64,000 nt of DNA from Cellulomonas gelida (GCF_006538725.1 NZ_BJLQ01000006.1:62001-126000), one strand, 5' to 3'; numbered from the stretch's first letter, positions 42,198 through 51,244 are shown. The notes: generated by a model from the sequence alone, not told the origin. Numbers and translations: made by a program.

Positions 42198-43322
42198 GTG
42201 AGCAACGAGATCGAGATCGGCCGCGGCAAGCGCGGAAGGCGCGCCTACTCCTTCGACGACATCGCGGTGGTGCCCTCGCGGCGCACGCGTGACCCGCAGG
42301 ACGTGTCCGTCGGCTGGCAGATCGACGCCTACCACTTCGACCTCCCGGTCGTCGCCGCACCCATGGACTCGGTGATGAGCCCGGCCACCGCGGTCGCGCT
42401 CGGGAACCTCGGCGGACTGGGCGTGCTCGACCTCGAGGGCCTGTGGACGCGCTACGACGACCCCACGCCGTACCTCACCGAGATCGCCGCGCTCGATCCG
42501 GCCCGCGCGACCGCGCGCATGCAGGAGATCTACTCCGCCCCGATCCAGCCCGAGCTCATCACGGCCCGGCTCAAGGAGATCCGCGCCGCCGGCGTGACGG
42601 TCGCGGGTGCGCTGTCCCCGCAGCGCACGCAGGAGCACTGGCGCACCGTGGTCGACGCGGGCGTCGACCTGTTCGTCATCCGCGGCACCACGGTGTCCGC
42701 CGAGCACGTCTCGGGCAACGCCGAGCCGCTCAACCTCAAGCGCTTCATCTACGAGCTCGACGTGCCCGTGATCGTCGGCGGCGCGTCCACGTACACCGCG
42801 GCGCTGCACCTCATGCGTACGGGTGCGGCGGGCGTGCTCGTCGGGTTCGGCGGTGGCGCCGCGCACACGACGCGCGTCTCGCTGGGCATCCACGCGCCGA
42901 TGGCGACGGCCGTCGCGGACGTCGCGGCCGCACGCCGCGACTACCTCGACGAGTCGGGTGGCCGCTACGTGCACGTCATCGCGGACGGCGGCGTCGGCCG
43001 CTCGGGCGACCTCGTCAAGGCGATCGCGTGCGGCGCGGACGCGGTGATGCTCGGGGCCGCGCTCGCGCGTGCGAACGAGGCGCCGGGCCGCGGGTTCCAC
43101 TGGGGTCCCGAGGCGCACCACTCGCACCTGCCGCGCGGCGAGCGGGTCGAGGTCGGCACCTCCGGCACGCTCGAGCAGATCCTGTTCGGCCCGGGTCACA
43201 CCGCCGACGGGACGCTCAACGTGATCGGCGCGCTGCGCCGCGCGATGGCGACGACGGGCTACTCCGACCTCAAGGAGTTCCAGCGCGTCGAGGTCGTGCT
43301 CTCGCCGTACCAGCCGCGCTGA
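42198..43322 (+). CDS. guaB3: GuaB3-family IMP dehydrogenase-related protein
   Basis: A 374-residue TIM-barrel protein of the IMPDH/GMP reductase superfamily, smaller than GuaB because it lacks CBS domains. The start of the family (SFDDIAVVPSRRT, APMDSVMSP) is clear, as are the phosphate-binding VIADGGVGRSGDLVKA and ADAVMLG. The catalytic cysteine loop of GuaB (GSICTT) is not present: the equivalent stretch reads IRGTTVSAEHVS, and the only cysteine I see is in IACGADAV. Its reaction is therefore uncertain. GTG 42198 follows TAGGCT. Confidence 0.92.
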   Translation: MSNEIEIGRGKRGRRAYSFDDIAVVPSRRTRDPQDVSVGWQIDAYHFDLPVVAAPMDSVMSPATAVALGNLGGLGVLDLEGLWTRYDDPTPYLTEIAALDPARATARMQEIYSAPIQPELITARLKEIRAAGVTVAGALSPQRTQEHWRTVVDAGVDLFVIRGTTVSAEHVSGNAEPLNLKRFIYELDVPVIVGGASTYTAALHLMRTGAAGVLVGFGGGAAHTTRVSLGIHAPMATAVADVAAARRDYLDESGGRYVHVIADGGVGRSGDLVKAIACGADAVMLGAALARANEAPGRGFHWGPEAHHSHLPRGERVEVGTSGTLEQILFGPGHTADGTLNVIGALRRAMATTGYSDLKEFQRVEVVLSPYQPR

Positions 43323-43338
43323 CCCGGCGCGCGACGGG

Positions 43339-43866
43339 TCAGCGGGGCGCAGGCCCGCGGTCGTCGTCGTCGTCGAGGCGGTCGTCGAGCCGCGCGTAGA
43401 GCAGGGCGTGGACCTGCTCGACGCGCGGGATGTCGTCGAACTCGAGCGGGTCGTCGGAGGCGGACTCGACGATCAGCGTCCCCGTCCGCAGGATCCGGTC
43501 GATCAGCCCGTGCCGGAACTGCACGCTGTTGATGCGCAGCACCGGGATGTCGATGCCCGAGCGCGTGATCACGCCCTGGCGGAACATCACGCGCTTGTCG
43601 GTGATGACGAAGTGCGTCGTGCGCCAGCTGACGAACTTCACGACGAACCAGGCGAAGGCTGCGAGCCACACCACGCCCGCCGCGACGCCGACGACCGTCG
43701 CGGTCGAGTCGGCCACGGTGTCGCCGGTCGACCAGAGCAGCCCCCAGGCGGCGAGCGCGGTCACGACGAGGAGCACCAGACCCGGCCCGATGAGCGCCTT
43801 GATGTGCGGGTGCTTGTGCACCACGACCACCTCGTCGTCGGTCAGCACGTCCATCGGGTATGCCAC
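43339..43866 (-). CDS. PH-domain membrane protein (YdbT/bPH2-like)
   Basis: A 175-residue membrane protein. A short N-terminus (VAYPMDVLTDDEVVVVHKHPH) is followed by two helices at about residues 25-47 and 56-80, then a bacterial PH domain (THFVITDKRVMFRQGVITRSGIDIPVLRINSVQF) and an acidic C-terminal tail (DDRLDDDDD). GTG 43866 follows AGGAGG by 4 bases; ATG 43854 is an alternative but is far from the site. Function unknown; such proteins are often cell-envelope associated. Confidence 0.85.
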   Translation of the reverse strand: MAYPMDVLTDDEVVVVHKHPHIKALIGPGLVLLVVTALAAWGLLWSTGDTVADSTATVVGVAAGVVWLAAFAWFVVKFVSWRTTHFVITDKRVMFRQGVITRSGIDIPVLRINSVQFRHGLIDRILRTGTLIVESASDDPLEFDDIPRVEQVHALLYARLDDRLDDDDDRGPAPR

Positions 43867-43967
43867 GGGTCCTCCTCGCGCGTCGTCGTCGTGCGCAGCA
43901 TCCCACGCCGCGGGCGGGGCGTGGGCCGGGTGCCGACCTGACGGGCGCGAACGGGTGAACGAGCAGG

Positions 43968-44819
43968 TCAGACAGTGATCTCGCGCAACCGACGCGGCGA
44001 GCCGTCGGTCGCGTGGTGCCGTCCGACGGGCACGACGAGCGGCGTGCCGGAGACCGGGTCCGCGATGACCTGCGCGGTCATCCCGAACACATCGGCGACG
44101 AGCTCGGGCGTCACCACGTCGGCCGGTGGGCCCTGGGCGACCAGGCGCCCCTCGCGCAGCGCGACGAGGTGGTCGGTGTACCGCGCGGCGAGGTTGAGGT
44201 CGTGCAGCACCATGACGATCGTCGTGCCGCGCGAGCGGTTGAGGTCGGTGAGCAGGTCGAGGACCTCGACCTGGTGCGCGACGTCCAGGAACGTCGTCGG
44301 CTCGTCGAGCAGGAGCACGTCGGTCTCCTGCGCGAGGGCCATCGCGATCCACACGCGCTGGCGCTGCCCGCCGGAGAGCTCGTCGACGGGCCGGTCGGCG
44401 AGGTCGAGGATGTCGGTCGCGGCGAGCGCGGTCTGCACCGCGACCTCGTCCTGCTCCGTCCAGCGGCGGAACCAGCCCTGGTGCGGGTAGCGCCCGCGCC
44501 CCACGAGGTCCGCGACCGCGATGCCCTCGGGGCTCACGGGCGTCTGGGGGAGCAGGCCGAGCACGGTGGCGACCTCGCGCGAGCCGATCGCGTCGATCGG
44601 CCGGCCGTCGAGCAGCACGCGGCCCGCCTTGACCTTGAGGAGTCGGGCCATGGCGCGCAGCAGCGTGGACTTGCCGCACGCGTTGGCGCCGACGATCGTC
44701 GTGATCTTCCCCGAGGGGATCTCGAGCGTCATGTCGTGCACGACGACGCGGTCCTCGTACCCGATCGTGGCCGCCTCGACGGCGAGCGTGTGCACGGTGT
44801 TCTGCGACGGGCCGGTCAC
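43968..44819 (-). CDS. Iron-siderophore ABC transporter, ATP-binding protein
   Basis: A 283-residue FecE/FepC-type ATPase: Walker A GANACGKSTLLRA (with A for the usual G), Q-loop LLPQTPVSPEG, the class motif GRYPHQGWFRRW, signature [18 protein letters not shown], Walker B VLLLDEPTTFLD and switch H in VLHDLNLAARY. The GTG overlaps the upstream permease stop (GTGA). It is the last cistron of the four-gene importer, under a predicted iron box upstream of the binding protein. Confidence 0.95.
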   Translation of the reverse strand: MTGPSQNTVHTLAVEAATIGYEDRVVVHDMTLEIPSGKITTIVGANACGKSTLLRAMARLLKVKAGRVLLDGRPIDAIGSREVATVLGLLPQTPVSPEGIAVADLVGRGRYPHQGWFRRWTEQDEVAVQTALAATDILDLADRPVDELSGGQRQRVWIAMALAQETDVLLLDEPTTFLDVAHQVEVLDLLTDLNRSRGTTIVMVLHDLNLAARYTDHLVALREGRLVAQGPPADVVTPELVADVFGMTAQVIADPVSGTPLVVPVGRHHATDGSPRRLREITV

Positions 44820-45874
44820 AGGCTTCCTCCCGAACGGTTGGTCCTGGCCAGCAGCCAGAGCAGGTAAGGCGCACCCAGGACGCCCGTCACGACGCCCACG
44901 GGGAACCGTGCGACGAGCAGGTGCTGGCCCGTGAAGTCCCCGACCAGGACGAGCAGCGCGCCGACGAGTGCGGCCGGGACGAGCAACGAGCCCGTGCCGC
45001 GCACGAGGCGGTGCGCGATCGGGCCGGACAGGAACGCGACGAACGCGATCGGCCCGGCGGCGGCCGTGGCGACCGCGACCATCGCGACCGCGACGACCAG
45101 CAGCGCCAGCCGGGCGCGGTCGGGGCGGACGCCGAGCGCTGCCGCGGCGTCGTCGCCGAGCTGCAGCGCGGTCAGGCGACGCGACAGGACGAGCAGCGTC
45201 GGGACCAGCACCGCCATCGCGAGCGCGAGCGGGCCCACCCCGGGCCAGAACGCGGAGTTGAGGCTGCCCGTGAGCCAGCGCAGCGCCTCGTTCGCGTCGT
45301 ACACGCCCGCGCGGGTCATGGCGTAGCTGATCACCGAGTCGAGCATCGCGCCCACTGCGATGCCGATGAGGATGAGGCGCGCGCCCTGCACGCCGCGCCG
45401 CCACGACAGCGCGTAGATCGCTCCGGCCACGGCGACGCCCGCGACGACGGCGACACCCGCCAGCACCGCCCCGCTGAGCCCGAGCACCGTGATCGCGAGG
45501 ACCGCGGCGGCGCTCGACCCGGCGCTGATGCCGATGATGTCGGGGCTCGCGAGCGGGTTGCGCAGCATCGTCTGGAACACGACCCCGCCCATGCCGAAGC
45601 CGAGGCCGACGAGCAGCCCCGTGAGCAGGCGCGGCAGGCGCAGCGACTCGATGGTGAAGCTCGCGCCCGGGACCTGCTCGCCCAGCAGGACGCGCAGCAC
45701 CTCGAGCGGGCTGTACGACCGCTCGCCGATGCACAGCGTCACGACCGCGACCGCGAGCAGCGCGCCCACGAGCACCGCGACGACCGTGCGCCGGCGCCGC
45801 GCGCGGGCGCGGCGGCCCGCGGCGACGACCCCGCCGGCGAGCGGCACGTCGGGACGGTCGAGCACGGCGGTCAC
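44816..45874 (-). CDS. Iron-siderophore ABC transporter permease 2 (FecD-like)
   Basis: A 352-residue integral membrane permease of the FecCD family, about ten helices. Characteristic segments are RLPRLLTGLLVGLGFGMGGV, FQTMLRNPLASPDIIGISAG, GAPYLLWLLARTNR and the coupling region AGPIAFVAFLSGPIAHRLVRG. A basic cytoplasmic N-terminus of about 30 residues precedes the first helix. GTG 45874 overlaps the previous permease stop. It forms a heterodimer with the neighbouring permease. Confidence 0.95.
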   Translation of the reverse strand: MTAVLDRPDVPLAGGVVAAGRRARARRRRTVVAVLVGALLAVAVVTLCIGERSYSPLEVLRVLLGEQVPGASFTIESLRLPRLLTGLLVGLGFGMGGVVFQTMLRNPLASPDIIGISAGSSAAAVLAITVLGLSGAVLAGVAVVAGVAVAGAIYALSWRRGVQGARLILIGIAVGAMLDSVISYAMTRAGVYDANEALRWLTGSLNSAFWPGVGPLALAMAVLVPTLLVLSRRLTALQLGDDAAAALGVRPDRARLALLVVAVAMVAVATAAAGPIAFVAFLSGPIAHRLVRGTGSLLVPAALVGALLVLVGDFTGQHLLVARFPVGVVTGVLGAPYLLWLLARTNRSGGSL

Positions 45875-46830
45875 AGGTCACGCACCTTCTGGCGACGGAT
45901 GATCGCGATGAAGACCGGCGCGCCGAGCACGGCGGTCACGATGCCGACCTCGATCTCCTGGGGGCGTGCGACGACCCGGCCGACGACGTCCGCGGCGAGC
46001 AGGAGCGCGGCACCCAGCGCGGCCGAGTAGGGGAGCAGCCAGCGGTGGCTCGGGCCGGTGTAGCGCCGGGCGAGGTGCGGCATGACCAGGCCGACGAAGC
46101 CGATCGGACCGGCGATCGCGACGGCCGCACCGCACAGCAGGACGGCGGACGCGGCGCCGACGGCGCGCACCAGCCCGAGCCGCTGGCCGAGCCCGGTGGC
46201 GACGTCGTCGCCGAGTGCGATCGCGTCCATGCCGCGCGCGCACCCGACCGCGAGCACGGCGCCGACGACGAGGAACGGCACGACCTGCCCGATCTCGCCG
46301 AACGACGCGCGCCCGATCGACCCCACCTGCCAGAACCGGAACGTGTCGAGCACGTCGGTGCGCGTCAGCAGCACTATCGAGACCATCGAGACGAGCGCGG
46401 CGCTCGTCGCTGCGCCGGCCAGCGCGAGCTTGAGCGGGGTCGCGCCCTCGCGCCCCATCGAGCCGATCCCGTACACGAGCAGCGACGCGAGCGCGGCGCC
46501 CAGGAACGCGACCCAGACGTACTGCGTGAGCTGCGACATCCCGAACCACGCGATGCCGAGCACCACGAACAGCGACGCGCCGGAGCTCACGCCGAGCAGC
46601 CCGGGATCCGCCAGCGGGTTGCGGGTCAGGCCTTGCATCACCGCACCGGCGAGCCCCAGGGCTGCGCCGACGAGCAGACCGAGGACCGTGCGCGGCACGC
46701 GCGACTGCACGGCGGCCTGCGCGATGTCGTCGGTGTCCGCGTGCAGCACGCCCGCGACCACGTCGGACCAGCCGACGACGCGCGAGCCGAATGCGAGCGA
46801 GCACACGACCGCCACGGCGACCGCGAGCAC
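45871..46830 (-). CDS. Iron-siderophore ABC transporter permease 1 (FecC-like), N-terminus unclear
   Basis: FecCD-family permease of about 319 residues from GTG 46830, with VPRTVLGLLVGAALGLAGAV, MQGLTRNPLADPGLLGVSSG, AIAGPIGFVGLVMPHLARRY and GVVTAVLGAPVFIAI-type ending. The GTG cuts into the first helix: codons upstream still read RRRTIGLVVCV in the same frame, but that frame meets a stop at 46926. The likely real start is ATG 46927, overlapping the binding-protein stop (ATGA), in another frame. A one-base surplus in the G runs of the intervening hairpin would join them. Confidence 0.85.
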   Translation of the reverse strand: MLAVAVAVVCSLAFGSRVVGWSDVVAGVLHADTDDIAQAAVQSRVPRTVLGLLVGAALGLAGAVMQGLTRNPLADPGLLGVSSGASLFVVLGIAWFGMSQLTQYVWVAFLGAALASLLVYGIGSMGREGATPLKLALAGAATSAALVSMVSIVLLTRTDVLDTFRFWQVGSIGRASFGEIGQVVPFLVVGAVLAVGCARGMDAIALGDDVATGLGQRLGLVRAVGAASAVLLCGAAVAIAGPIGFVGLVMPHLARRYTGPSHRWLLPYSAALGAALLLAADVVGRVVARPQEIEVGIVTAVLGAPVFIAIIRRQKVRDL

Positions 46831-46862
46831 GCAGACGACGAGGCCGATCGTGCGCCGACGGT

Positions 46863-46909
46863 GCAGCGACCCCGACCCGCCCCGGTGCGGGGAGGGTCGG
46901 GGTCGCTGC
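46863..46909 (-). repeat. Large hairpin between the siderophore-binding gene and permease 1
   Basis: Perfect 16-base arms (GCAGCGACCCCGACCC and complement), with an inner CCCC/GGGG stem. It begins 14 bases after the binding-protein stop on the minus strand. It could stabilise or attenuate the transcript between binding protein and permease. Confidence 0.85.
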
Positions 46910-46923
46910 GGACGGCGCGAGGG

Positions 46924-48018
46924 TCATCCGACCTTCTTCGCCGCCGCCTCGAACAGGTCGAGGTAGTCGTCGAGCGCCCACGGCACGGACAGGACGGTCG
47001 GCCCGGACGTGGCCGCGGCGAGCGGCGTGGCGTCCGGGACCACCGCGACCGAGCCGCGCGCGACGGCCGGGATCTTGTTCAGCAGCGGGTCGGCCTGCAG
47101 CGTGGCGAGCGTCGTGTCGTCGCCGTAGACGACGAGGACGTCGACGTCGGCGAGGGTGTCGGCCTGCTCGGCGGACACGCTGAGGAAGAACTCCTGGGAG
47201 TCGCCCGCGAGCTCGACGATCGAGGGCGCGTCGGTCATGCCGAGGTCGTTGACGAGCTGCACGCGCGCGTCGAGCGGCGTGTAGACCGAGATCGTGCTCG
47301 GGTTCGCCGGGTCGATCCACGCGTACGCGAACGTCTTGCCCTCGATGTCGGGACGCGCGGCGAGCCCGTCGGCGATCTTCGCCTCGACGTCGTCGACCAG
47401 GGCCTGCGCCTGCTCGCCGAGACCGAGCGCCTGGCCGTCGATGAGGGCCATGTCCTTCCAGTTCGTGCCCCACGCGGCCACCGGGTAGGACACGGTCGGA
47501 GCGATGCCCTGCAGCGTGTTCCAGTCCTCCTCGGTGAGACCCGAGTACGCGGCCAGGACCACGTCCGGCGCGGTGTTCGCGACGGACTCGAACGGGATGC
47601 CGTCGGTCTCGTCGAACAGCTCGGGCAGCGTGTCGCCCGTGCCGCCGATCGCCTCGAGCCCCTCGAACGTCCACGGCAGCACGCCGTCGCTGTCGTCGTC
47701 GCCGTACGTCGACTTCTGGATGCCCACGGGCACGATGCCGAGCGCGATCGGCACGTCGTGGTTGCCCCAGTTGACGGTGGCGACCCGCTTGGGCTTCGAG
47801 TCGATCGTCGTGGCGCCGAACGTGTTCGGGATCGTGACCGGGAAGAGGTCCGGTGCGGGGGCGTCGGTCGACTGCGCGGTGGCGTCGGCGGTGCTGTCAC
47901 CGGTCGCGTCGCCCGACGACGAGCACGCGGCGAGCGCCAGCGCGGCGGCGGCCGCGACGGCGGCGAGCTGCAGGGGACGCAGGGCGCGCCGGCCGGCGCG
48001 CGGGAGAGCGGAGCTCAT
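46924..48018 (-). CDS. Iron-siderophore ABC transporter substrate-binding lipoprotein
   Basis: A 364-residue lipoprotein with lipobox ALAACSSS, a Ser/Asp/Thr-rich linker to about residue 58, then a FepB/FhuD-type fold (single helix backbone): FPVTIPNTFGATTIDSKPKRVATVNWGN, PDVVLAAYSGLTEEDW, and VDVLVVYGDDTTL. The binding site and siderophore cannot be named. ATG 48018 follows AGGATC-type spacing; GTG 48030 is an alternative. The gene heads the operon, with an iron box about 95 bases upstream of the start. Confidence 0.92.
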   Translation of the reverse strand: MSSALPRAGRRALRPLQLAAVAAAAALALAACSSSGDATGDSTADATAQSTDAPAPDLFPVTIPNTFGATTIDSKPKRVATVNWGNHDVPIALGIVPVGIQKSTYGDDDSDGVLPWTFEGLEAIGGTGDTLPELFDETDGIPFESVANTAPDVVLAAYSGLTEEDWNTLQGIAPTVSYPVAAWGTNWKDMALIDGQALGLGEQAQALVDDVEAKIADGLAARPDIEGKTFAYAWIDPANPSTISVYTPLDARVQLVNDLGMTDAPSIVELAGDSQEFFLSVSAEQADTLADVDVLVVYGDDTTLATLQADPLLNKIPAVARGSVAVVPDATPLAAATSGPTVLSVPWALDDYLDLFEAAAKKVG

Positions 48019-48112
48019 GAGGATCCTCACGGTGGGAAGCTGCTCGTGTCATGGGCCTCGCAGGGCCCTGCCTGTCGGGCCGGCGATCCGTGTGTCGTCC
48101 GCGCGGTCTCGA

Positions 48113-48131
48113 TTAGGCGAGCCTCACCTTA
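48113..48131 (-). promoter_or_regulatory. Iron box (IdeR/DmdR-type) upstream of the siderophore importer
   Basis: TTAGGCGAGCCTCACCTTA matches the 19-base consensus (TTAGGTTAGGCTAACCTAA, read on the other strand) at about 15 of 19 positions. It should give repression by iron-loaded IdeR/DtxR. Confidence 0.85.
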
Positions 48132-48273
48132 GTCCTGCCGCGGGGGTGCGCCAACGTCGTCCACGTCACATCCGGCGGACTCGCGGCGGCTCGGTGCTCC
48201 CGGGTGCACCGGCCGGCGCGATGTCGCCCGATCGGGGCGCGGCGCGTGCGCAGGTGTCGCCAGCGCCCGCGCG

Positions 48274-48279
48274 TACGCT
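48274..48279 (+). promoter_or_regulatory. -10 box for leaderless aldehyde dehydrogenase
   Basis: TACGCT, 7 bases before the ATG at 48287. Confidence 0.55.
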
Positions 48280-48286
48280 GGCGAGC

Positions 48287-49942
48287 ATGTCGCAGGAACA
48301 CGACGGTCAGCACGAGCGGCAGCCGGGTTCGGCCGAGCTGTTCGACCCCGAGACCGACCCGCTCGCCACCTACGTGCTCGAGCCGGAGGACATCGCGACG
48401 CTCCTGCGCCGCGTGGTCTCCTCGCCGGGCGCAGCGACCCACACGTCGCACGCCCCGTTCACGGGCGCCCCGATCGCCGCGGTGCCGCTCTCGACGCCCG
48501 ACGACGTCGCACGCGCGGCCCGCTCGGCACGCGCCGCGCAGCGGCTGTGGGCGGCGCGCAGCGTGCGCGAGCGTGCCGCGGTGCTCTCCGCGGTGCACGA
48601 CCTCGTCCTCGAGCGGCAGAGCGACGTGCTCGACCTCATCCAGCTCGAGACCGGCAAGGCGCGCGTCTCGGCGTTCGAGGAGGTCGCGGACATCGCGCTC
48701 GTCTCGCGGCACTACGCGGCGCGCGCGCGGCGGTACTTGGCGCCCCGGCGCGTGCTGGGGACGGTCCCCGGGCTGACGAGCACGCGCGTGCTGCGGCACC
48801 CCGCCGGGGTCGTCGGCATCATCGCGCCCTGGAACTTCCCGCTGACCCTCACGCTCGGCGACGTGCTGCCGGCGCTGGTCGCGGGCAACGCGGTCCTGCT
48901 GCGCCCGGACCCCCAGACCGCGCTCACCGCGCTGTGGGCGGCCGAGCTGCTCGAGGACGCGGGCCTGCCCGCCGGCGTGCTGCAGGTCGTCGTCGGCGAC
49001 GGGCCCACCATCGGCGCCGCGGTGATCGAGCACAGCGACCACGTGAGCTTCACGGGGTCGACCCGCACGGGTCGGGTCGTGGCAGCCGGTGCGGGCGAAC
49101 GGCTCGTGCCGGCGACGCTCGAGCTCGGCGGCAAGAACGCGATGTACGTCGCGGACGACGTGGACGTCGACGTCGCCGCCGAGGGCGCCGTGCGCGCGTG
49201 CTTCGTCGGCGCGGGTCAGGTGTGCGTGAGCATCGAGCGGATCTACGTGCACCGCGACGTGTTCGACGAGTTCGCGCACGAGCTCGCCCGCCGGACGCGC
49301 GAGCTGCGCCTCGGCACGGGCCTGGACTACCGCAGCGACGTCGGCTCGCTCACGTCGGCCGCGCAGCTCGCGACGGTCGTCGAGCACGTCGAGGACGCGC
49401 TCGGGCTCGGCGCGCGCGTGCTCGCCGGTGGCGTGCACCGCAGCGACCTCGGGCCGTGGTTCTACGAGCCCACGGTGCTCGTCGACGTCTCGCCGCACGC
49501 GCGCCTGTTCCGCGAGGAGACCTTCGGGCCCGTCGTCGCGCTGTACCCGGTGGCGTCCGACGACGAGGCGGTCGCGGCCATGAACGACACCGAGTTCGGG
49601 CTCAACGCGAGCATCTGGACGGCCGACGCGCGTCGCGGTGCTGCGCTCGCCCGGCGGGTGCACGCGGGGTCGGTCAACGTCAACGAGGGCTACGTCGGGA
49701 CGTGGGGCTCGCTCGGCGCGCCGCAGGGCGGCTGGGGCGCCTCGGGCATCGGCGTGCGGCACGGCCGCGAGGGCCTGTGGGAGACGACGAGGCTGCAGTC
49801 GATCGCGGTGCAGCACGGCGCGCACGGCGTGCTCGGCCTGCCGCCCGTCGGCCTGCGCCGGCTGTTCGACCTCGGCACCGACGTGTGGCCGCAGGTGTAC
49901 ACCGAGCTGCTGCGCGTGATGAAGGCGGCGCGCCTGCCCTGA
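48287..49942 (+). CDS. gabD2: Succinic-semialdehyde-type NAD(P) aldehyde dehydrogenase
   Basis: A 551-residue aldehyde dehydrogenase close to mycobacterial GabD2. The coenzyme region is GIIAPWNFPLTLTLGD and FTGSTRTGR, the glutamate base is in LELGGKNAM, and the catalytic cysteine is in GAGQVCVSIERIY. A C-terminal extension after the fold (GLPPVGLRRLFDLGTDVWPQ) resembles GabD2 rather than GabD1. The first ~40 residues are a disordered, acidic lead. It would oxidise succinic semialdehyde, but a broader substrate range is possible. It is leaderless by position and shares a terminator with ackA. Confidence 0.88.
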   Translation: MSQEHDGQHERQPGSAELFDPETDPLATYVLEPEDIATLLRRVVSSPGAATHTSHAPFTGAPIAAVPLSTPDDVARAARSARAAQRLWAARSVRERAAVLSAVHDLVLERQSDVLDLIQLETGKARVSAFEEVADIALVSRHYAARARRYLAPRRVLGTVPGLTSTRVLRHPAGVVGIIAPWNFPLTLTLGDVLPALVAGNAVLLRPDPQTALTALWAAELLEDAGLPAGVLQVVVGDGPTIGAAVIEHSDHVSFTGSTRTGRVVAAGAGERLVPATLELGGKNAMYVADDVDVDVAAEGAVRACFVGAGQVCVSIERIYVHRDVFDEFAHELARRTRELRLGTGLDYRSDVGSLTSAAQLATVVEHVEDALGLGARVLAGGVHRSDLGPWFYEPTVLVDVSPHARLFREETFGPVVALYPVASDDEAVAAMNDTEFGLNASIWTADARRGAALARRVHAGSVNVNEGYVGTWGSLGAPQGGWGASGIGVRHGREGLWETTRLQSIAVQHGAHGVLGLPPVGLRRLFDLGTDVWPQVYTELLRVMKAARLP

Positions 49943-49976
49943 GGCCGGGCTGCCGAAGCGCGCAGGACGACAGACA

Positions 49977-50010
49977 GGACGGGCCGGACCCCGCGAGGGT
50001 CGGCCCGTCC
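49977..50010. terminator. Bidirectional terminator between aldehyde dehydrogenase and ackA
   Basis: GGACGGGCCG-GACCC and GGGTC-GGCCCGTCC pair with one unpaired base, around a short CGCGA loop, between convergent stops. Confidence 0.8.
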
Positions 50011-50032
50011 CGCGCTCAGGTGTGGATGCCGG

Positions 50033-51244
50033 TCAGGCGCGGCTCGCCTCGACGACGTCCACGGCCAGGCGCGCGATCGCGAGCTCCTCGTTCGTCGGGT
50101 ACACGACGACCGTGGTCGGCGACGAGTCCGTCGAGATGATCGTCGGCTCCTTCTTGCGACCCGCGTTGCGCACGGGGTCGATCTCGATGCCCAGGCGCTC
50201 GAGCCCCTCGAGGGACCGGGCACGCACGATGTCGTCGTTCTCGCCGACGCCCGCGGTGAACGCGATGACGTCGACCCCGCCGAGCACCGCCGCGTACCCG
50301 CCGACGTACTTCTTGATCCGGTGCGCGTAGACGTCGATCGCGATCTTCGCCGCCTCGTCGCCCTCCTCGACCAGGCGGTGGACCTCGCGCAGGTCGTTCT
50401 GGCCCGTCATGCCCTTGAGCCCCGAGCGGCGGTTGAGCAGGTCGTCGACGTCGTCGACGCTCATGCCCGCGTTGCGCATCAGGTGGAAGGTGACCGCCGG
50501 GTCGATGTCGCCCGAGCGCGTGCCCATCACGAGGCCCTCGAGCGGCGTCAGGCCCATCGACGTGTCGACCGCGTGCCCGTTCTTCACCGCCGACGCCGAC
50601 GCGCCGTTGCCCAGGTGCAGCACGATCGTGCTCGTCTGCGCGACGTCCCGGCCCAGGTACGCGGCGACCTCGTGCGCGACGTACTGGTGCGAGGTGCCGT
50701 GCGCGCCGTACCGGCGCACCTTGAACGTCTCGGCGACCTCGCGGTCGATCGCGTAGTGCGCGGCCGCGGCGGGCAGGTGGTGGAAGAACGCCGTGTCGAA
50801 GACCGCGACGTGCGGGACGTCCGGCAGGAGCGCGCGTCCCACGCGGATGCCCGTGAGGTTGGCAGGGTTGTGCAGCGGGGCCAGCGGCGACAGCTCCTCG
50901 ATCTGCTGCTCGACGTGCGAGTCGACCAGCGCGGGTCCGTCGAACACGGGCCCGCCCTGCACGACGCGGTGGCCGACCGCGATGACGTGGGACGCCGACA
51001 GGTCGGGTCCGACCGCCTCGAAGAGGCTGAGCACGCGGCGCAGGCCTTCGCCGTGGTCGGGGACGGGCAGCTCGCGCTCCGTCGTCGAGTCCTGCGTGAC
51101 GTGCTTGAGCGAGCCCATCTCCTCGCCGATCCGCTCGACCAGGCCCCAGGCGATCGCGTCGCCGCCGACGGGGTCGACGAGCTGGTACTTGATCGACGAC
51201 GAACCGGAGTTGACGACGAGGACGCTCGTGGTGGGGGTGCTCAT
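50033..51244 (-). CDS. ackA: Acetate kinase
   Basis: Converts acetyl-phosphate and ADP to acetate and ATP. The 403-residue protein has VLVVNSGSSSIKYQL at the N-terminus, the AFDTAFF motif as VFDTAFFHHLP, RRYGAHGTSHQYV, HLGNGASASAVKNG, MGTRSGDIDPAV and FTAGVGEND, all of the family's signatures. ATG 51244 overlaps the pta stop (ATGA). The gene is the last of xfp-pta-ackA, so it makes ATP from the acetyl-phosphate that phosphoketolase produces. Confidence 0.98.
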   Translation of the reverse strand: MSTPTTSVLVVNSGSSSIKYQLVDPVGGDAIAWGLVERIGEEMGSLKHVTQDSTTERELPVPDHGEGLRRVLSLFEAVGPDLSASHVIAVGHRVVQGGPVFDGPALVDSHVEQQIEELSPLAPLHNPANLTGIRVGRALLPDVPHVAVFDTAFFHHLPAAAAHYAIDREVAETFKVRRYGAHGTSHQYVAHEVAAYLGRDVAQTSTIVLHLGNGASASAVKNGHAVDTSMGLTPLEGLVMGTRSGDIDPAVTFHLMRNAGMSVDDVDDLLNRRSGLKGMTGQNDLREVHRLVEEGDEAAKIAIDVYAHRIKKYVGGYAAVLGGVDVIAFTAGVGENDDIVRARSLEGLERLGIEIDPVRNAGRKKEPTIISTDSSPTTVVVYPTNEELAIARLAVDVVEASRA

